Shown: positions 16,239 to 25,153 of the stretch, piece by piece
How the letters are laid out: each line of letters begins with the position of its first letter
Position numbering within the stretch: position 1 is the first letter of the stretch
Assembly: GCF_007096885.1 (NCBI RefSeq)
Contig: NZ_VJNO01000031.1
Span: forward strand, 22,912 to 86,911
Direction: 5' to 3'
Length of the DNA: 64,000 bases
From: Streptomyces sp. 130
Lineage (GTDB): Bacteria; Actinomycetota; Actinomycetes; Streptomycetales; Streptomycetaceae
Translations under genes and position numbers: made by a program
Notes under the pieces: generated by a model
What the model was told of the DNA's origin: nothing
Database searches by the model: none
Seen by the model: the letters and a program-made list of their open reading frames with translations, nothing else

Positions 16239-16305
16239 GCGGTCACCCTAACCAATGTCCAGCCGGGGCCGTTCGGGCGGACCGGCGGCGGACGGGCGGT
16301 CGGTG

Positions 16306-17514
16306 TCAGCGGTACCAGCCGAAGCGCTCCGCCATCACCGGCAGCCGGTCGGCGGCCACCGCGTGCGCCGCCGCGCGCGGGGTGCAGCCGTCCGCCGCCG
16401 CGCGGGCCAGCACCAGGCCCACCAGCTCCCGCATCGCGCGCCGGGTGTGCGCGAACGCCTCGTCCGCGTCGGCCCCGATGTCGCCGAACAGGGTCCACCA
16501 CCACCAGGCGTTGGTCCCGGAGTTGACCACCACATCGGGCAGCACGGTGATCCCGCGCGCCGCGAGCAGCGCCTCCGCCTCCGGCAGGACCGGCATGTTG
16601 GCGGCCTCCACGACCCAACGGGCCGTGATCCCCGCCTGGTTCACCGCGTCCACGGCATAGGAGACGGCGGCCGGGACGAGCACCTCCGCGTCCTGGACGA
16701 GCCAGGCGTCGGCCGGCAGCTCCCGGTCACCGGCGCGCAGCGCGCCCCGGTCCACGGTGCCGTACGCGTCCCGCGCGGCCAGCAGCGCCTCGACGTCGAG
16801 CCCGGCCGGGTTCGCGATCGTGCCCTTGACGTCGGCGACGGCGACCACCCGGAGCCCCGCCCGGGACAGGAAGCGGGCGGTCGCCCCGCCCATGGTCCCG
16901 AGCCCCTGGAGCGCCACCCGCGCACCGTCGTACGCGACCCCGTCCCGGTCCAGCGCGGCGAGCGCAGCCTCGGCGACCCCGCAGCCGCCGACCAGCTCGT
17001 CCAGGCCGATGCCGTCCACCTCCAGGGCGAAGGCGTCGGCCAGCCGGCGCCGGGCCGCCGCCTCGTCCTCCAGGAGCGGGTAGACGGCCTGCACGGTGGA
17101 GACCAGCCCCGCTTCGGCCGCCGCGCGGTCCACCACGTCCTGGGAGAGGCCCAGGTCCTCACCCGTCGTCCAGCAGCTCTCGATGTACGGGCGCATCGCC
17201 CGCAGATAGCGGACCAGGACGCCGTAGGCCGCCGGGTCGCGCGGGTCGCAGTCGATGCCGCCCTTGGCGCCGCCCAGGGGTATGTAGCGGGCCCCGGGCC
17301 GGTCCGCGTCGAAGTGCAGGGCCTCCTTCATCGTCATGCCCCGGGCCAGACCGGCCACCTCCTCCAGCGTGCAGCCCGGGCGCATCCGCAGGCCGCCGCT
17401 GGAGACCCCGCGCACCAGCCGGTCCACCACGAGGTGGCCCCGGCAGCCGGTGGCGTGGTCGGTCCAGGTCAGCGAGATGAGCGGGGCGGGCGGGGACACC
17501 GGAGGCGTCGTCAT
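16306..17514 (-). CDS. Glu/Leu/Phe/Val-type dehydrogenase
   Basis: A 402-residue member of the NAD-dependent amino-acid dehydrogenase family. The N-terminal dimerisation domain has GCTLEEVAGLARGMTMKEALHF and the catalytic glycine-rich segment PLGGAKGGIDCDP with its Lys. The Rossmann domain contains VALQGLGTMGGATARFL. Val/Leu or Glu specificity cannot be told from sequence alone. The ATG has AGGAG nine bases upstream. The segment FDADRPGARY between the two N-terminal motifs and the C-terminal stretch look divergent from typical valine dehydrogenases, so the substrate may be different. The promoter contains a TetR-type palindrome. Confidence 0.8.
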   Translation of the reverse strand: MTTPPVSPPAPLISLTWTDHATGCRGHLVVDRLVRGVSSGGLRMRPGCTLEEVAGLARGMTMKEALHFDADRPGARYIPLGGAKGGIDCDPRDPAAYGVLVRYLRAMRPYIESCWTTGEDLGLSQDVVDRAAAEAGLVSTVQAVYPLLEDEAAARRRLADAFALEVDGIGLDELVGGCGVAEAALAALDRDGVAYDGARVALQGLGTMGGATARFLSRAGLRVVAVADVKGTIANPAGLDVEALLAARDAYGTVDRGALRAGDRELPADAWLVQDAEVLVPAAVSYAVDAVNQAGITARWVVEAANMPVLPEAEALLAARGITVLPDVVVNSGTNAWWWWTLFGDIGADADEAFAHTRRAMRELVGLVLARAAADGCTPRAAAHAVAADRLPVMAERFGWYR

Positions 17515-17610
17515 CGTGCGTGCTCCTCAGGTCACTGTCGGGCGGGCGTTCGGGCAGCCGGGTGGCCGGGCAGCCGGGCGGCCGGGCGGACCGGCGTCGG
17601 CGGCCACATT

Positions 17611-17630
17611 TACTGAACAGTCGGTCAGTA
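17611..17630 (-). promoter_or_regulatory. TetR-type operator before the dehydrogenase
   Basis: TACTGAACAGTCGGTCAGTA is an inverted repeat with perfect 6-base ends (TACTGA/TCAGTA). It lies about 100 bases upstream of the dehydrogenase. The TetR gene two positions downstream is the natural candidate. The 385-base gap 17515-17899 otherwise holds only promoter sequence, including CATAAT near 17866 for the divergent hydrolase. Confidence 0.55.
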
Positions 17631-17899
17631 TTGGGAGCCGGGGGCGGCCCTGTCAACGCGGCCTTTGCCGCCGCGCGGCCCCGGTGGCCGGAACGCGCCG
17701 GTGCGCGAACGGCGGGAGGCGCGGTACCGGCCCCCGACGGGAGCGGGGGCGGCTTCCCACGTCCTCATGGCGAGCGCGTGTACGGACGGCGACGCGGGCA
17801 AGGCGGTCGGCGCGGAACGCCACCCACCCGGCTGTTCCGCTCTCGCACTGTCGTACCCCTTGTCCATAATGGGACGACCCCGACTCCTCAGGAGACCCC

Positions 17900-19168
17900 G
17901 TGACCGGCGCTGACCACAGGCTTCCGCTCCGCACCCGGCTGCGCGCGCTGCGCCCCGCTGCCTTCGGGGCCGACCCGGACGGCGCACGCATGGAGCGCAT
18001 CCGCCGTTCCCCCAATTTCGCCGACGGCGTCTTCCAGAACCCGGTGGGCGCGCGCATCAGGCCCTCCGGTTCCACCGTGGATTTCGCCCGGGTCTACTTC
18101 CGCAAGGAGGAGCGGGTGCTCAGGGCCCCCGTCGCCCCGGTGCCGGTGCACGCCACGACCCTCGCCGACCTCGCCCGGCCGCCCGCCTCCGGACTCCGGA
18201 TCACCTGGATGGGGCATTCCAGCGTACTTACGGAGATCGACGGCCGGCGCGTGCTGTTCGACCCCGTCTGGGGGGAGCGCTGTTCCCCCTTCGCGTTCGC
18301 CGGCCCCCGGCGCCTGCACCCGGCCCCCGTGCCGCTCGGCGCCCTGGGGCCGGTCGACGTGGTCGTGATCTCGCACGACCACTACGACCACCTCGACCTC
18401 CCCACGATCCGCGCCCTGGCCCGTACGGACACGGTCTTCGCCGTCCCGCTCGGCGTCGGCGCGCATCTGGAGCGCTGGGGCGTCGCGCCCGACCGGCTCC
18501 GCGAGCTCGACTGGAACGAGACCACGACGGTCGCCGGCATCGGTCTCACCGCCACCCCCGCCCGCCACTTCTGCGGACGCGGCCTGCGCAACCAGCAGCA
18601 CACGCTCTGGGCCTCCTGGGCCGTGGCCGGACCCGAGCACCGGATCTACCACAGCGGCGACACCGGGTACTTCCCCGGCTTCCGGACCATCGGCGCCGAG
18701 CACGGCCCGTTCGACGCGACCATGATCCAGATCGGGGCGTACAGCCAGTACTGGTCCAAGGACCGTACGGACGACATGCCGGAGCCGGGCGCCTGGCCGG
18801 ACATCCACATGAGCCCCGACGAGGGTGTGCGCGCCCACCTCGACCTCCAGGGCGACGACCCCGGGGCGGGCGTCATGCTGCCGATCCACTGGGGGACGTT
18901 CAACCTCGCGCTGCACCCCTGGGCCGAGCCCGCCGAGTGGTCGATGCGCGCCACCCGGTCCGTGGGCGTCACCATGGTCTCCCCGCGCCCTGGCCAGCCG
19001 TTCGAGCCCGCCGATCCGCCGCCCGTCGAGCCGTGGTGGCGTGCCGTGGCCGCCGAACCGGCTCCCGGCTGGGGCAACTGGCCCCCCGTCCACGTACAGC
19101 CGCACCGGCCGGCGGACCGCCCGGCCCCGGAGGCCGGCAGGGACCGCGACCGGACGCCCCAGCCCTGA
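17900..19168 (+). CDS. MBL-fold metal-dependent hydrolase (UlaG/NAPE-PLD-like)
   Basis: A 422-residue metallo-beta-lactamase-fold protein. The metal motif is SHDHYDHLD, after TWMGHSSVLTEIDGRRVLFDP. Later ligands are in TPARHFCGRG, IYHSGDTGYF and the C-terminal PIHWGTFNLALHPWAEP. This order matches the NAPE-PLD/RomA-like phosphodiesterases rather than beta-lactamases. GTG has AGGAGACCCC before it. No signal peptide is seen. The substrate is unknown; a phosphodiester is likely from the family. Confidence 0.85.
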   Translation: MTGADHRLPLRTRLRALRPAAFGADPDGARMERIRRSPNFADGVFQNPVGARIRPSGSTVDFARVYFRKEERVLRAPVAPVPVHATTLADLARPPASGLRITWMGHSSVLTEIDGRRVLFDPVWGERCSPFAFAGPRRLHPAPVPLGALGPVDVVVISHDHYDHLDLPTIRALARTDTVFAVPLGVGAHLERWGVAPDRLRELDWNETTTVAGIGLTATPARHFCGRGLRNQQHTLWASWAVAGPEHRIYHSGDTGYFPGFRTIGAEHGPFDATMIQIGAYSQYWSKDRTDDMPEPGAWPDIHMSPDEGVRAHLDLQGDDPGAGVMLPIHWGTFNLALHPWAEPAEWSMRATRSVGVTMVSPRPGQPFEPADPPPVEPWWRAVAAEPAPGWGNWPPVHVQPHRPADRPAPEAGRDRDRTPQP

Positions 19169-19190
19169 GACCGGGCCGCGCGGACGTCCG

Positions 19191-19222
19191 CAGGGCCCCT
19201 CGACCCGGGTCGAGGGGCCCTG
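19191..19222 (+). terminator. perfect 32-base palindromic terminator
   Basis: The arms 19191-19206 and 19207-19222 are fully complementary and begin with CAGGGCCCCTCGACCC. It lies 22 bases after the MBL gene. The next 300 bases (19223-19519) hold only short direct repeats of CGCGTCCCTGA near 19231-19278 and the conservon promoter region. Confidence 0.75.
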
Positions 19223-19519
19223 AGACATGTCCGCGTCCCTGCGCACGCCCGCGTCCCTGAAATACGCCCGCGTCCCTGAGACGCGGCCGTCCTAATCGGT
19301 CTCCCGTGCGAGCGCTCATACCAGAGCGGGACGGATGGCGGGCAAGTTCCACAACTGCGCCTCGCGGCCGCACTTCCGGCGACTACCGTGTGTGCCCGGT
19401 GATCAACGGTGGGCTCATATTCTCCGGGCCTGCCCGGCCGATGACCCGAGAATGCCCGACCACCGTAGGTGCCACCACACGCACGCAGATGTCTGGGGCC
19501 CCACGTACCGAGGACGCTG

Positions 19520-21394
19520 ATGTCTCAACTTCGCGCACCCGACGCGCGACCGGATCGACGAGAGGGCGGGCGGCACGGCCGACCGGGTGCCCGTTCCCAC
19601 TCGGCCGCGGCCAGACCTCGCGCCGCCCGCCCGACCCCCGAGGCGCGCATACGCCCTCAACTCCTGCGCACCGCCGTGCTGCCGGCGCTCGCGGTCGCCC
19701 TCGCCGGCGCCGCGGCCGTCGTCTTCACCGCACGCGCGGGCCACGCACGGCCGTCCACGGAACTCTGGATCGCCCTCGGCTCGGCTGCCGCCCTCGCGCT
19801 CGCCGCGGTCCTCGCCGCCGTCCTGGCCGCCAACCGGGCCGCCACCACGGTCTTCGGCCGCTGCCTCGCGCTGCGCCGGACCAGCGCCCAGAGCCAGGCC
19901 GAACTCCAACGCGTTGTGGAACGGCTGCGCGACGGCGAGCCCGTGCCCGTCCGGCGCGCCCCGCAGAGCCCGCCGCCCGGCGGCGACCCCTTCGAGCTGC
20001 TGGCCCAGGAGCTGGGCCGCCAGCAGGAGGCCGCCGTGGTCGCGGTCGTCGAGGCCTCCCGGCTCTCCGAGCCCAGCGGCGAGGACCAGAAGGTCGAGGT
20101 CTTCGTCAACCTCGCCCGCCGCCTCCAGTCGCTCGTGCACCGCGAGATCCAGCTGCTGGACGAGCTGGAGCACGAGGCCGAGGACCCGGACCTGCTCAAG
20201 GGCCTCTTCCAGGTCGACCACCTCGCCACCCGCATCCGCCGCCACGCCGAGAACCTCGCCGTGCTCGGCGGTGCCGTCTCCCGCCGTCAGTGGAGCAACC
20301 CGGTCACCATGAGCGAGGTGCTGCGCTCGGCGATCGCCGAGGTCGAGCAGTACCCCCGGGTCAAGCTGGTCCCCCCGATCGACGGCACCCTGCGCGGGCA
20401 CGCCGTGGCCGACGTCATCCACCTCCTCGCCGAGCTCGTGGAGAACGCCACGGTGTTCTCCGCCCCGCACACCCAGGTCCTGCTGCGCGCCCAGCGCGTC
20501 ACCGCCGGGCTCGCCCTGGAGGTCGAGGACCGCGGACTCGGCATGCCGGGCGACGAGCAGAAGCGGATGAACGCCCTGCTCACCGACCCCGACCAGGTCA
20601 ATGTGGCCCGCCTGCTCCAGGACGGCCGCATCGGCCTGTTCGTCGTCGCCTCGCTGGCCCGGCGGCACGGCATCGCCGTACGGCTGCAGAGCAACATCTA
20701 CGGAGGCACCCAGGCCGTCCTGGTCCTCCCGCAGACCCTGCTCGGCGCCGACGAGGACGCCCCCGAAGCGGCCGGGGAAGCGCCCGTCCCGCCCGCCGGG
20801 CCCGTGCACCGCCCGCCCCCCCTGGAGGACCGGCCGGCCCCCCGCGAGCCCGCGCCCGCCCCCGAACCGGCACGCCGGCCCTACGTCCCCAGCCAGCAGC
20901 CCGGCCCGCACCGGACCCCGCCCCAGCCGGGCCCGGGACGCCAGGGCGAGGCCCCGCCCCTGCCGCTGCGCGCCGAGCGCGTCGACCGGCCGGCCGTTGA
21001 CGGACCGCCCGCCGCCGCGTCCGAGGAGGCGACCGCACCGAAGGCCGGTGCCGACCGGCCCCTCCTCCCCAGGCGCGCCCACCAGGAGCACCTGGTCCCG
21101 CAGCTCAGGGAGGCCCCCGCGCCCCGGACCGCGGAGGAACCGGTCCTGCACGACCCCGGGCTCGTCGCCGCCTTCCGGCGCGGCATCGACCTCGCCGCGG
21201 CCCGGGCCGCGGCCGAGCAGGAGCCCGCGCCCGAATCACCGGCCGGCGGCACGCGCATGACGACGGCCGCCCAGCTGGGCGCACCGGCCCGGCCGCTCCC
21301 CGTCCGGGGCGCCGCCGCACCCGCGCCACCGCGCGGAGCCGCCGCACGTCCCGGCGACCACGACCCACTCGCAGCGAACCCCATCAAGGAGTAG
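19520..21394 (+). CDS. cvnA: conservon sensor kinase-like protein (CvnA)
   Basis: A 624-residue membrane-bound histidine-kinase-like protein. Two transmembrane helices lie in about residues 50-110 (LPALAVALAGAAAVVFTA and IALGSAAALALAAVLAAVLAANRAA). A helical signalling domain follows, then a HATPase (LLAELVENATVFSAPHTQVLL, EDRGLGMPGDE, GLFVVASLARRHGI). The last 170 residues are Pro-rich and disordered. The start is the ATG at 19520 with GAGGA upstream. It heads a five-gene conservon (cvnA-B-C-D plus GAF); such systems relay signals through the small GTPase. Confidence 0.9.
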   Translation: MSQLRAPDARPDRREGGRHGRPGARSHSAAARPRAARPTPEARIRPQLLRTAVLPALAVALAGAAAVVFTARAGHARPSTELWIALGSAAALALAAVLAAVLAANRAATTVFGRCLALRRTSAQSQAELQRVVERLRDGEPVPVRRAPQSPPPGGDPFELLAQELGRQQEAAVVAVVEASRLSEPSGEDQKVEVFVNLARRLQSLVHREIQLLDELEHEAEDPDLLKGLFQVDHLATRIRRHAENLAVLGGAVSRRQWSNPVTMSEVLRSAIAEVEQYPRVKLVPPIDGTLRGHAVADVIHLLAELVENATVFSAPHTQVLLRAQRVTAGLALEVEDRGLGMPGDEQKRMNALLTDPDQVNVARLLQDGRIGLFVVASLARRHGIAVRLQSNIYGGTQAVLVLPQTLLGADEDAPEAAGEAPVPPAGPVHRPPPLEDRPAPREPAPAPEPARRPYVPSQQPGPHRTPPQPGPGRQGEAPPLPLRAERVDRPAVDGPPAAASEEATAPKAGADRPLLPRRAHQEHLVPQLREAPAPRTAEEPVLHDPGLVAAFRRGIDLAAARAAAEQEPAPESPAGGTRMTTAAQLGAPARPLPVRGAAAPAPPRGAAARPGDHDPLAANPIKE

Positions 21395-21401
21395 ATGTTC
21401 C

Positions 21402-21836
21402 ATGGCGACCGATATGCCGTCCGGTCAGGTCTCGGACCTCGACTGGCTGCTGAGCGGCCTGGTCCAGCGCGTGCCGTACACCCGCAGCGCGGTCCTGCTC
21501 TCCGCCGACGGGCTGGTGAAGTCCCTCCACGGCATGGACGCCGACAGCGCCGACCACATGGCGGCGCTGGCGGCCGGCCTCTACTCGCTGGGCCGCAGCG
21601 CCGGGGCGAGGTTCGGGGACAACGGCGAGGTCCGGCAGGTGGTCGTGGAGCTCGATTCGACGCTCCTCTTCGTCGCCACCGCCGGCTCCGGCACCTGTCT
21701 GGCCGTCCTCGCCGGCCGCAACGCCGACGCCGCCGTCCTCGGCTACGAGATGACCATGCTGGTGAAGAGTGTGCGGCCCTATCTGATGACCCCGGTGAGA
21801 CAGGCGGCCGGGACGCCGGGGACAGCGGGGCTGTGA
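21402..21836 (+). CDS. cvnB: roadblock/LC7 domain protein (CvnB)
   Basis: A 144-residue roadblock/LC7 protein. The core LDWLLSGLVQRVPYTRSAVL, then LSADGLVKSLHGMD and LLFVATAGSGTCLAVLAG, is typical of CvnB. It starts 8 bases after the CvnA stop with AAGGAG in the gap. Homologues act as GTPase regulators (MglB-like) for CvnD. Its stop overlaps the CvnC GTG start. Confidence 0.93.
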   Translation: MATDMPSGQVSDLDWLLSGLVQRVPYTRSAVLLSADGLVKSLHGMDADSADHMAALAAGLYSLGRSAGARFGDNGEVRQVVVELDSTLLFVATAGSGTCLAVLAGRNADAAVLGYEMTMLVKSVRPYLMTPVRQAAGTPGTAGL

Positions 21837-22210
21837 CCGTGGCGGTCACCCAGGACGGGCCGCTGCTCGACGACGCGGCGGGCCGCCTCATCCGCCCCTA
21901 CACGGTGAGCAACGGCCGTACCCGTCCCACGGCCGTGCTCGACCTGCTGTCCCTGGTGATGGCCACCGGGACCGTCCCGCAGACCCACCTCGGCCCCGAG
22001 CACTCGGTGGCCCTGGGCCTGTGCGAAGGCCCCACCTCGGTGGCCGAGATCGCCGCACATCTGAGGCTGCCCGCCGTCGTGACCAAGGTCCTCCTCTCCG
22101 ACCTGGTCGACTGCGGCGCCGTCACCGCGCACGCGCCCGCCTTCCATGACACGCCCACCGACCGACATCTGCTGGAGGCAGTGCTCGATGGCTTACGACG
22201 ACAGCTCTGA
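21833..22210 (+). CDS. cvnC: DUF742 protein (CvnC)
   Basis: A 125-residue DUF742 protein. It reads RLIRPYTVSNGRTRPTAVL at the start and has a winged-helix-like middle (ALGLCEGPTSVAEIAAHLRL, then VVTKVLLSDLVDCGAV). The GTG start overlaps the CvnB stop (GTGA). It is the standard third gene of a conservon, probably bridging CvnA and CvnD. Confidence 0.93.
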   Translation: MTVAVTQDGPLLDDAAGRLIRPYTVSNGRTRPTAVLDLLSLVMATGTVPQTHLGPEHSVALGLCEGPTSVAEIAAHLRLPAVVTKVLLSDLVDCGAVTAHAPAFHDTPTDRHLLEAVLDGLRRQL

Positions 22211-22922
22211 CGGCTACGGCTACCCGGACGGCTCCGGCTATGGCTACGGCTACGCGGACGACGGCTCCGGTGGCGGGTACGGACAGGACACCGCCACCAC
22301 CGAGTACGCCGCCCCGCCGGCCTCGCCCGAGGGCTTCCCCGTCGCGTTGAAGGTGCTGGTGGCCGGCGGATTCGGGGTCGGCAAGACGACGTTCGTCGGC
22401 GCCGTCAGCGAGATCGCTCCGCTGAGCACGGAAGAGCTGCTGACCCAGGCGAGCGCGGCGACCGACAGCCTGGAGGGCGTCGAGTCGAAGACCTCCACCA
22501 CCGTGGCGATGGACTTCGGCCGCATCACGCTGGACGACCAGCACGTGCTGTACCTGTTCGGCACCCCCGGCCAGGAACGCTTCTGGTTCATGTGGGACGA
22601 GCTCTCGCAGGGCGCGCTGGGCGCGGTCGTGATCGCGGACACCCGCCGGCTGGAGGAGTGCTTCGCGGCCGTCGACTTCTTCGAGCGGCGCGGCATCGGG
22701 TTCGTCGTCGCCGTCAACGAGTTCGACGGCGCCTACCGTTACGGCCCCGAGGAGGTCCGCGCCGCGCTCGACCTGTCGCCGGAGGTGCCGGTCGTGCTGT
22801 GCGACGCCCGCGTCGCCAGCTCCGGCACCGGCACGCTGGTGACGCTGGTCCAGCACCTCATCAACGCCACCGACGAGGCCGTGCCGCTCCCCGGACACGC
22901 CGGATTCGGGGCCCGGCCGTGA
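22188..22922 (+). CDS. cvnD: conservon small GTPase (CvnD)
   Basis: A 244-residue ATP/GTP-binding protein. The Tyr/Gly/Asp-rich N-terminus (about 1-40) is disordered. The G1 loop is VAGGFGVGKTTF, G3 is FGTPGQERFWFMW (GTPGQE in place of DxxG, as in MglA/CvnD), and VNEFDG stands at the NKxD position. The ATG at 22188 has CTGGAGG upstream and overlaps the CvnC end. The Gln-containing G3 suggests low intrinsic GTPase activity that needs the CvnB partner. Confidence 0.92.
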   Translation: MAYDDSSDGYGYPDGSGYGYGYADDGSGGGYGQDTATTEYAAPPASPEGFPVALKVLVAGGFGVGKTTFVGAVSEIAPLSTEELLTQASAATDSLEGVESKTSTTVAMDFGRITLDDQHVLYLFGTPGQERFWFMWDELSQGALGAVVIADTRRLEECFAAVDFFERRGIGFVVAVNEFDGAYRYGPEEVRAALDLSPEVPVVLCDARVASSGTGTLVTLVQHLINATDEAVPLPGHAGFGARP

Positions 22923-23506
22923 TCCCGCGAGCGGCCGGACGACTGCTGCTGACCCCCGTCGACGGCGAGGCGCCTGCCCGCACCCGCCGGCTGCGCGGCC
23001 TCGGCCTGGGGGAGCGGGAGGACGCCTCGTTCGACAACTTCGACGCCTTCGCCGACCGGGTGGCCGAAGTGACGGGCGTGCCGTTCTCGATGGTCAACTT
23101 CATCGACGGGAACCGGCAGTTCTACGCCGGACTGCACACCCCCGCCGGGACCCGCAGGGGCTCGGACCTGGGGGCCACCGCGGCGGGCAGCGGTCGCAGC
23201 GGCCGGTACGTGGCCCTCGACCACGGCTACTGCCCGCACGTGGTCGTCCGGCGCAAGGCGCTCGTCCTGGAGGACGTCTGCGACTACCCGCGCTTCGCGG
23301 GCAACCCGGTCGTGGACGACATAGGCATCCGCTCCTACCTGGGGGCACCGCTCATCGACCGCACCGGGATCGCCCTGGGCGCCGTCTGCGCCGTGGACAC
23401 CGTGCCCCGCCCCTGGGGGAGGGCGGGGCTCGACACCATCAAGTCCCTGGCGCGGGAACTCGTCGGCCACCTCGACCGCAGGGAGGACCACACCCCCCGC
23501 TTCTGA
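22919..23506 (+). CDS. GAF-domain protein of the conservon
   Basis: A 195-residue single GAF-domain protein. Features are FDAFADRVAEVTGVPFSMVN, then DGNRQFYAGLHTPAGT, GYCPHVVVRRKALVLEDV and IRSYLGAPLIDRTGIALGAV. The GTG start overlaps the CvnD stop. Such GAF proteins occur as a fifth conservon member in streptomycetes and probably sense a small molecule or redox state; no cofactor ligand is evident. The 250 bases after it hold the tRNA promoter and nothing else I can support. Confidence 0.88.
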   Translation: MIPRAAGRLLLTPVDGEAPARTRRLRGLGLGEREDASFDNFDAFADRVAEVTGVPFSMVNFIDGNRQFYAGLHTPAGTRRGSDLGATAAGSGRSGRYVALDHGYCPHVVVRRKALVLEDVCDYPRFAGNPVVDDIGIRSYLGAPLIDRTGIALGAVCAVDTVPRPWGRAGLDTIKSLARELVGHLDRREDHTPRF

Positions 23507-23685
23507 CCGGACCCCGACCGCGCGCCCGCCCAGGAAGCCCAGCGACACCGCGCCACCCCGGCGTCCTCGGCCCGCCGTCCCAGCCCTGCAGCCCGACCAC
23601 CGCGCTGGACAGACCGTCGGCGGCACGGGCGAGCCACTGAGAGTGTCCAACCGGGCACGGAGCGCGGCGTACCGGAAAGCGGTTC

Positions 23686-23713
23686 GTGACCACCCGGTGA
23701 AGTGCGGTATTGT
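23686..23713 (+). promoter_or_regulatory. candidate promoter of tRNA-Pro copy 1
   Basis: GTGACC (23686-23691), a 16-base spacer and TATTGT (23708-23713). The tRNA begins 46 bases downstream. Assigned from position and consensus only. Confidence 0.4.
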
Positions 23714-23758
23714 TCTCATGCGCGTTCGGCCAGGGGGAACCCCAGGTCAGACGGGCAT

Positions 23759-23832
<74 letters not shown>

Positions 23833-23848
23833 CTCGTGAGAGTCGTAG

Positions 23849-23889
23849 ATCGAAGGCCGGTTTCGGAGGCATCCGAACCGGCCTTCGAT
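23849..23889 (+). terminator. terminator after tRNA-Pro copy 1
   Basis: ATCGAAGGCCGGTTTCGGA (23849-23867) pairs with the 18-base second arm, with one bulged base and a 4-base loop. It is followed by CATTTCC. Confidence 0.75.
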
Positions 23890-23984
23890 CATTTCCGGGG
23901 CGGGTCGGGGGTCTGCGTCCCCTGACCGGGAGGGGCCCGCGAGCCGCCGCGGGGGAGCGGTGCGCTGCGGAGCAAGGAGCAGTG

Positions 23985-24430
23985 CGCGCAGAGGCGGGAC
24001 GCGCGGGCGCCGGTGCCGTGCGCGTACGCATCGTGCGGCCCGCCGGTGCGGAGGGGCCGTTCCCGGTGGTCCTCTACATCCACGGCGCGGACTGGGTCTT
24101 CGGCAACGCGCACACCCACGACCGGCTCGTGTGCGAAATCGCCGAGGGGGCCGGCGCCGCCGTCGTCTTCCCCGAATACGCGCTCTCGCCCGAGGCCCGC
24201 TACCCCGTCGCGATCGAGCAGAACTGGTCCGTGGCCCGATGGATCGTCACCGACGGCGCCCGGCAGGGTCTGGACGGCGCACGGATCGCCGTCGCGGGCG
24301 ACTCGGTGGGCGGCAACATGAGGCCGATGTGCTGCGCGACGAGGGTGAGGCGTACGCCGCGAAACTGCGCGGCGCGGGCGTGCCCGTGACCGCCGTGCGG
24401 GCCGGAAAGCAGTTGTGCGCGTGCGGGGAC
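23985..24430 (+). pseudogene. decayed alpha/beta hydrolase (hormone-sensitive lipase type)
   Basis: Remains of an alpha/beta-hydrolase fold-3 esterase. One frame reads VRIVRPAGAEGPFPVVLYIHG and on to HGADW (oxyanion motif), FPEYALSPEARYP and the nucleophile elbow AGDSVGGN. Directly after GGNM the frame breaks. The other frame continues with ADVLRDEGEAYAAKLRGAGV and VPVTAVR, which belongs near the C-terminus of such enzymes. An internal segment of perhaps 90-110 residues is therefore missing, and the catalytic Asp/His part is disrupted. No plausible start codon with ribosome-binding site is visible at the N-terminus. I conclude it is a deletion-frameshift relic; the limits are approximate. Confidence 0.75.
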
Positions 24431-24494
24431 CCGGGGCTCGGCCTGCCCGCCCTCGGCCCGGCTTCGAGCACCGCCCATCGGCTAGGTTGCCGCC

Positions 24495-25097
24495 ATGAAG
24501 CCTCGGGTGTTTCTCTTCGACCTCGGCGGTGTCGTCTGCCGCTTTCACCGTGAACGGCGGCTCGAACTCCTCGGGGCGGCGTGCGGGCGCTCCGCGCGGG
24601 ACGTCGAGGCGGAGCTGTACGCCTCCGGGCTCATCCCGGCCTGGGACCGGGGGCAGGGAAGCGCCGACGACATCGAGCGGGAGATCAGGCGGCGCCTCGG
24701 CTTCGCGGGTACGGGCGAGGAGCTGCGCCGCGTCTGGTGCGGGGCGTTCGAGCCCGACCCCGGGGTCCTTGCCGCGGCAGACCTCGTACGGGACCGGCCG
24801 ACGGCCCTGTTCACGGACAACGACGCGCTGCTGCGCGCCGGGCTGCCCGAGCGGCTGCCCGAGGTGGTCGCGCGCTTCGACGCGCTCGCGTTCTCGTGCG
24901 AGCTCGGTGCGACCAAGCCCGCCGAGGAAGCCTTCGCGGGCGCGCTCGGGACGCTCGGGGCCGGCCCCGGCGAGGCGTTCTTCGTGGACGACCGGGAGGC
25001 CAACGTCCGGGCGGCCCGCGAGCTCGGGCTGACCGCCGTGGTCTTCGAGGGCGGCGCGGCGCTCCGGCGGACGCTGGAACAGCTGCTCGCGGGCTGA
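24495..25097 (+). CDS. HAD-family hydrolase
   Basis: A 200-residue haloacid dehalogenase-like phosphatase. Motif I is FLFDLGGVVCRF; this position normally reads DxD and here reads DLGGV, as in the YihX/epoxide-hydrolase-N branch of the family. Motif II is LFTDNDA, motif III the Lys in ELGATKPAEEAF, and motif IV FFVDDREANV. The cap is the small helical C1 type. It is free-standing and follows the hydrolase relic. The substrate is unknown. Confidence 0.85.
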   Translation: MKPRVFLFDLGGVVCRFHRERRLELLGAACGRSARDVEAELYASGLIPAWDRGQGSADDIEREIRRRLGFAGTGEELRRVWCGAFEPDPGVLAAADLVRDRPTALFTDNDALLRAGLPERLPEVVARFDALAFSCELGATKPAEEAFAGALGTLGAGPGEAFFVDDREANVRAARELGLTAVVFEGGAALRRTLEQLLAG

Positions 25098-25153
25098 GCC
25101 GCAAGGGCCCCCGCTCCCGGGGCCCGGCGCGCCCCGGGCAGTGGCCGAGCGCG

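Noticed and set aside
18382..19246. Long minus-strand frames opposite the MBL hydrolase.
   Set aside because: Low-complexity Gly/Val/Arg composition with no domain; codon bias supports the plus strand.
23507..23758. Open minus-strand frame with WLARAADGLSSAVVGLQGWD.
   Set aside because: No start signal or domain; it runs into the tRNA promoter region.
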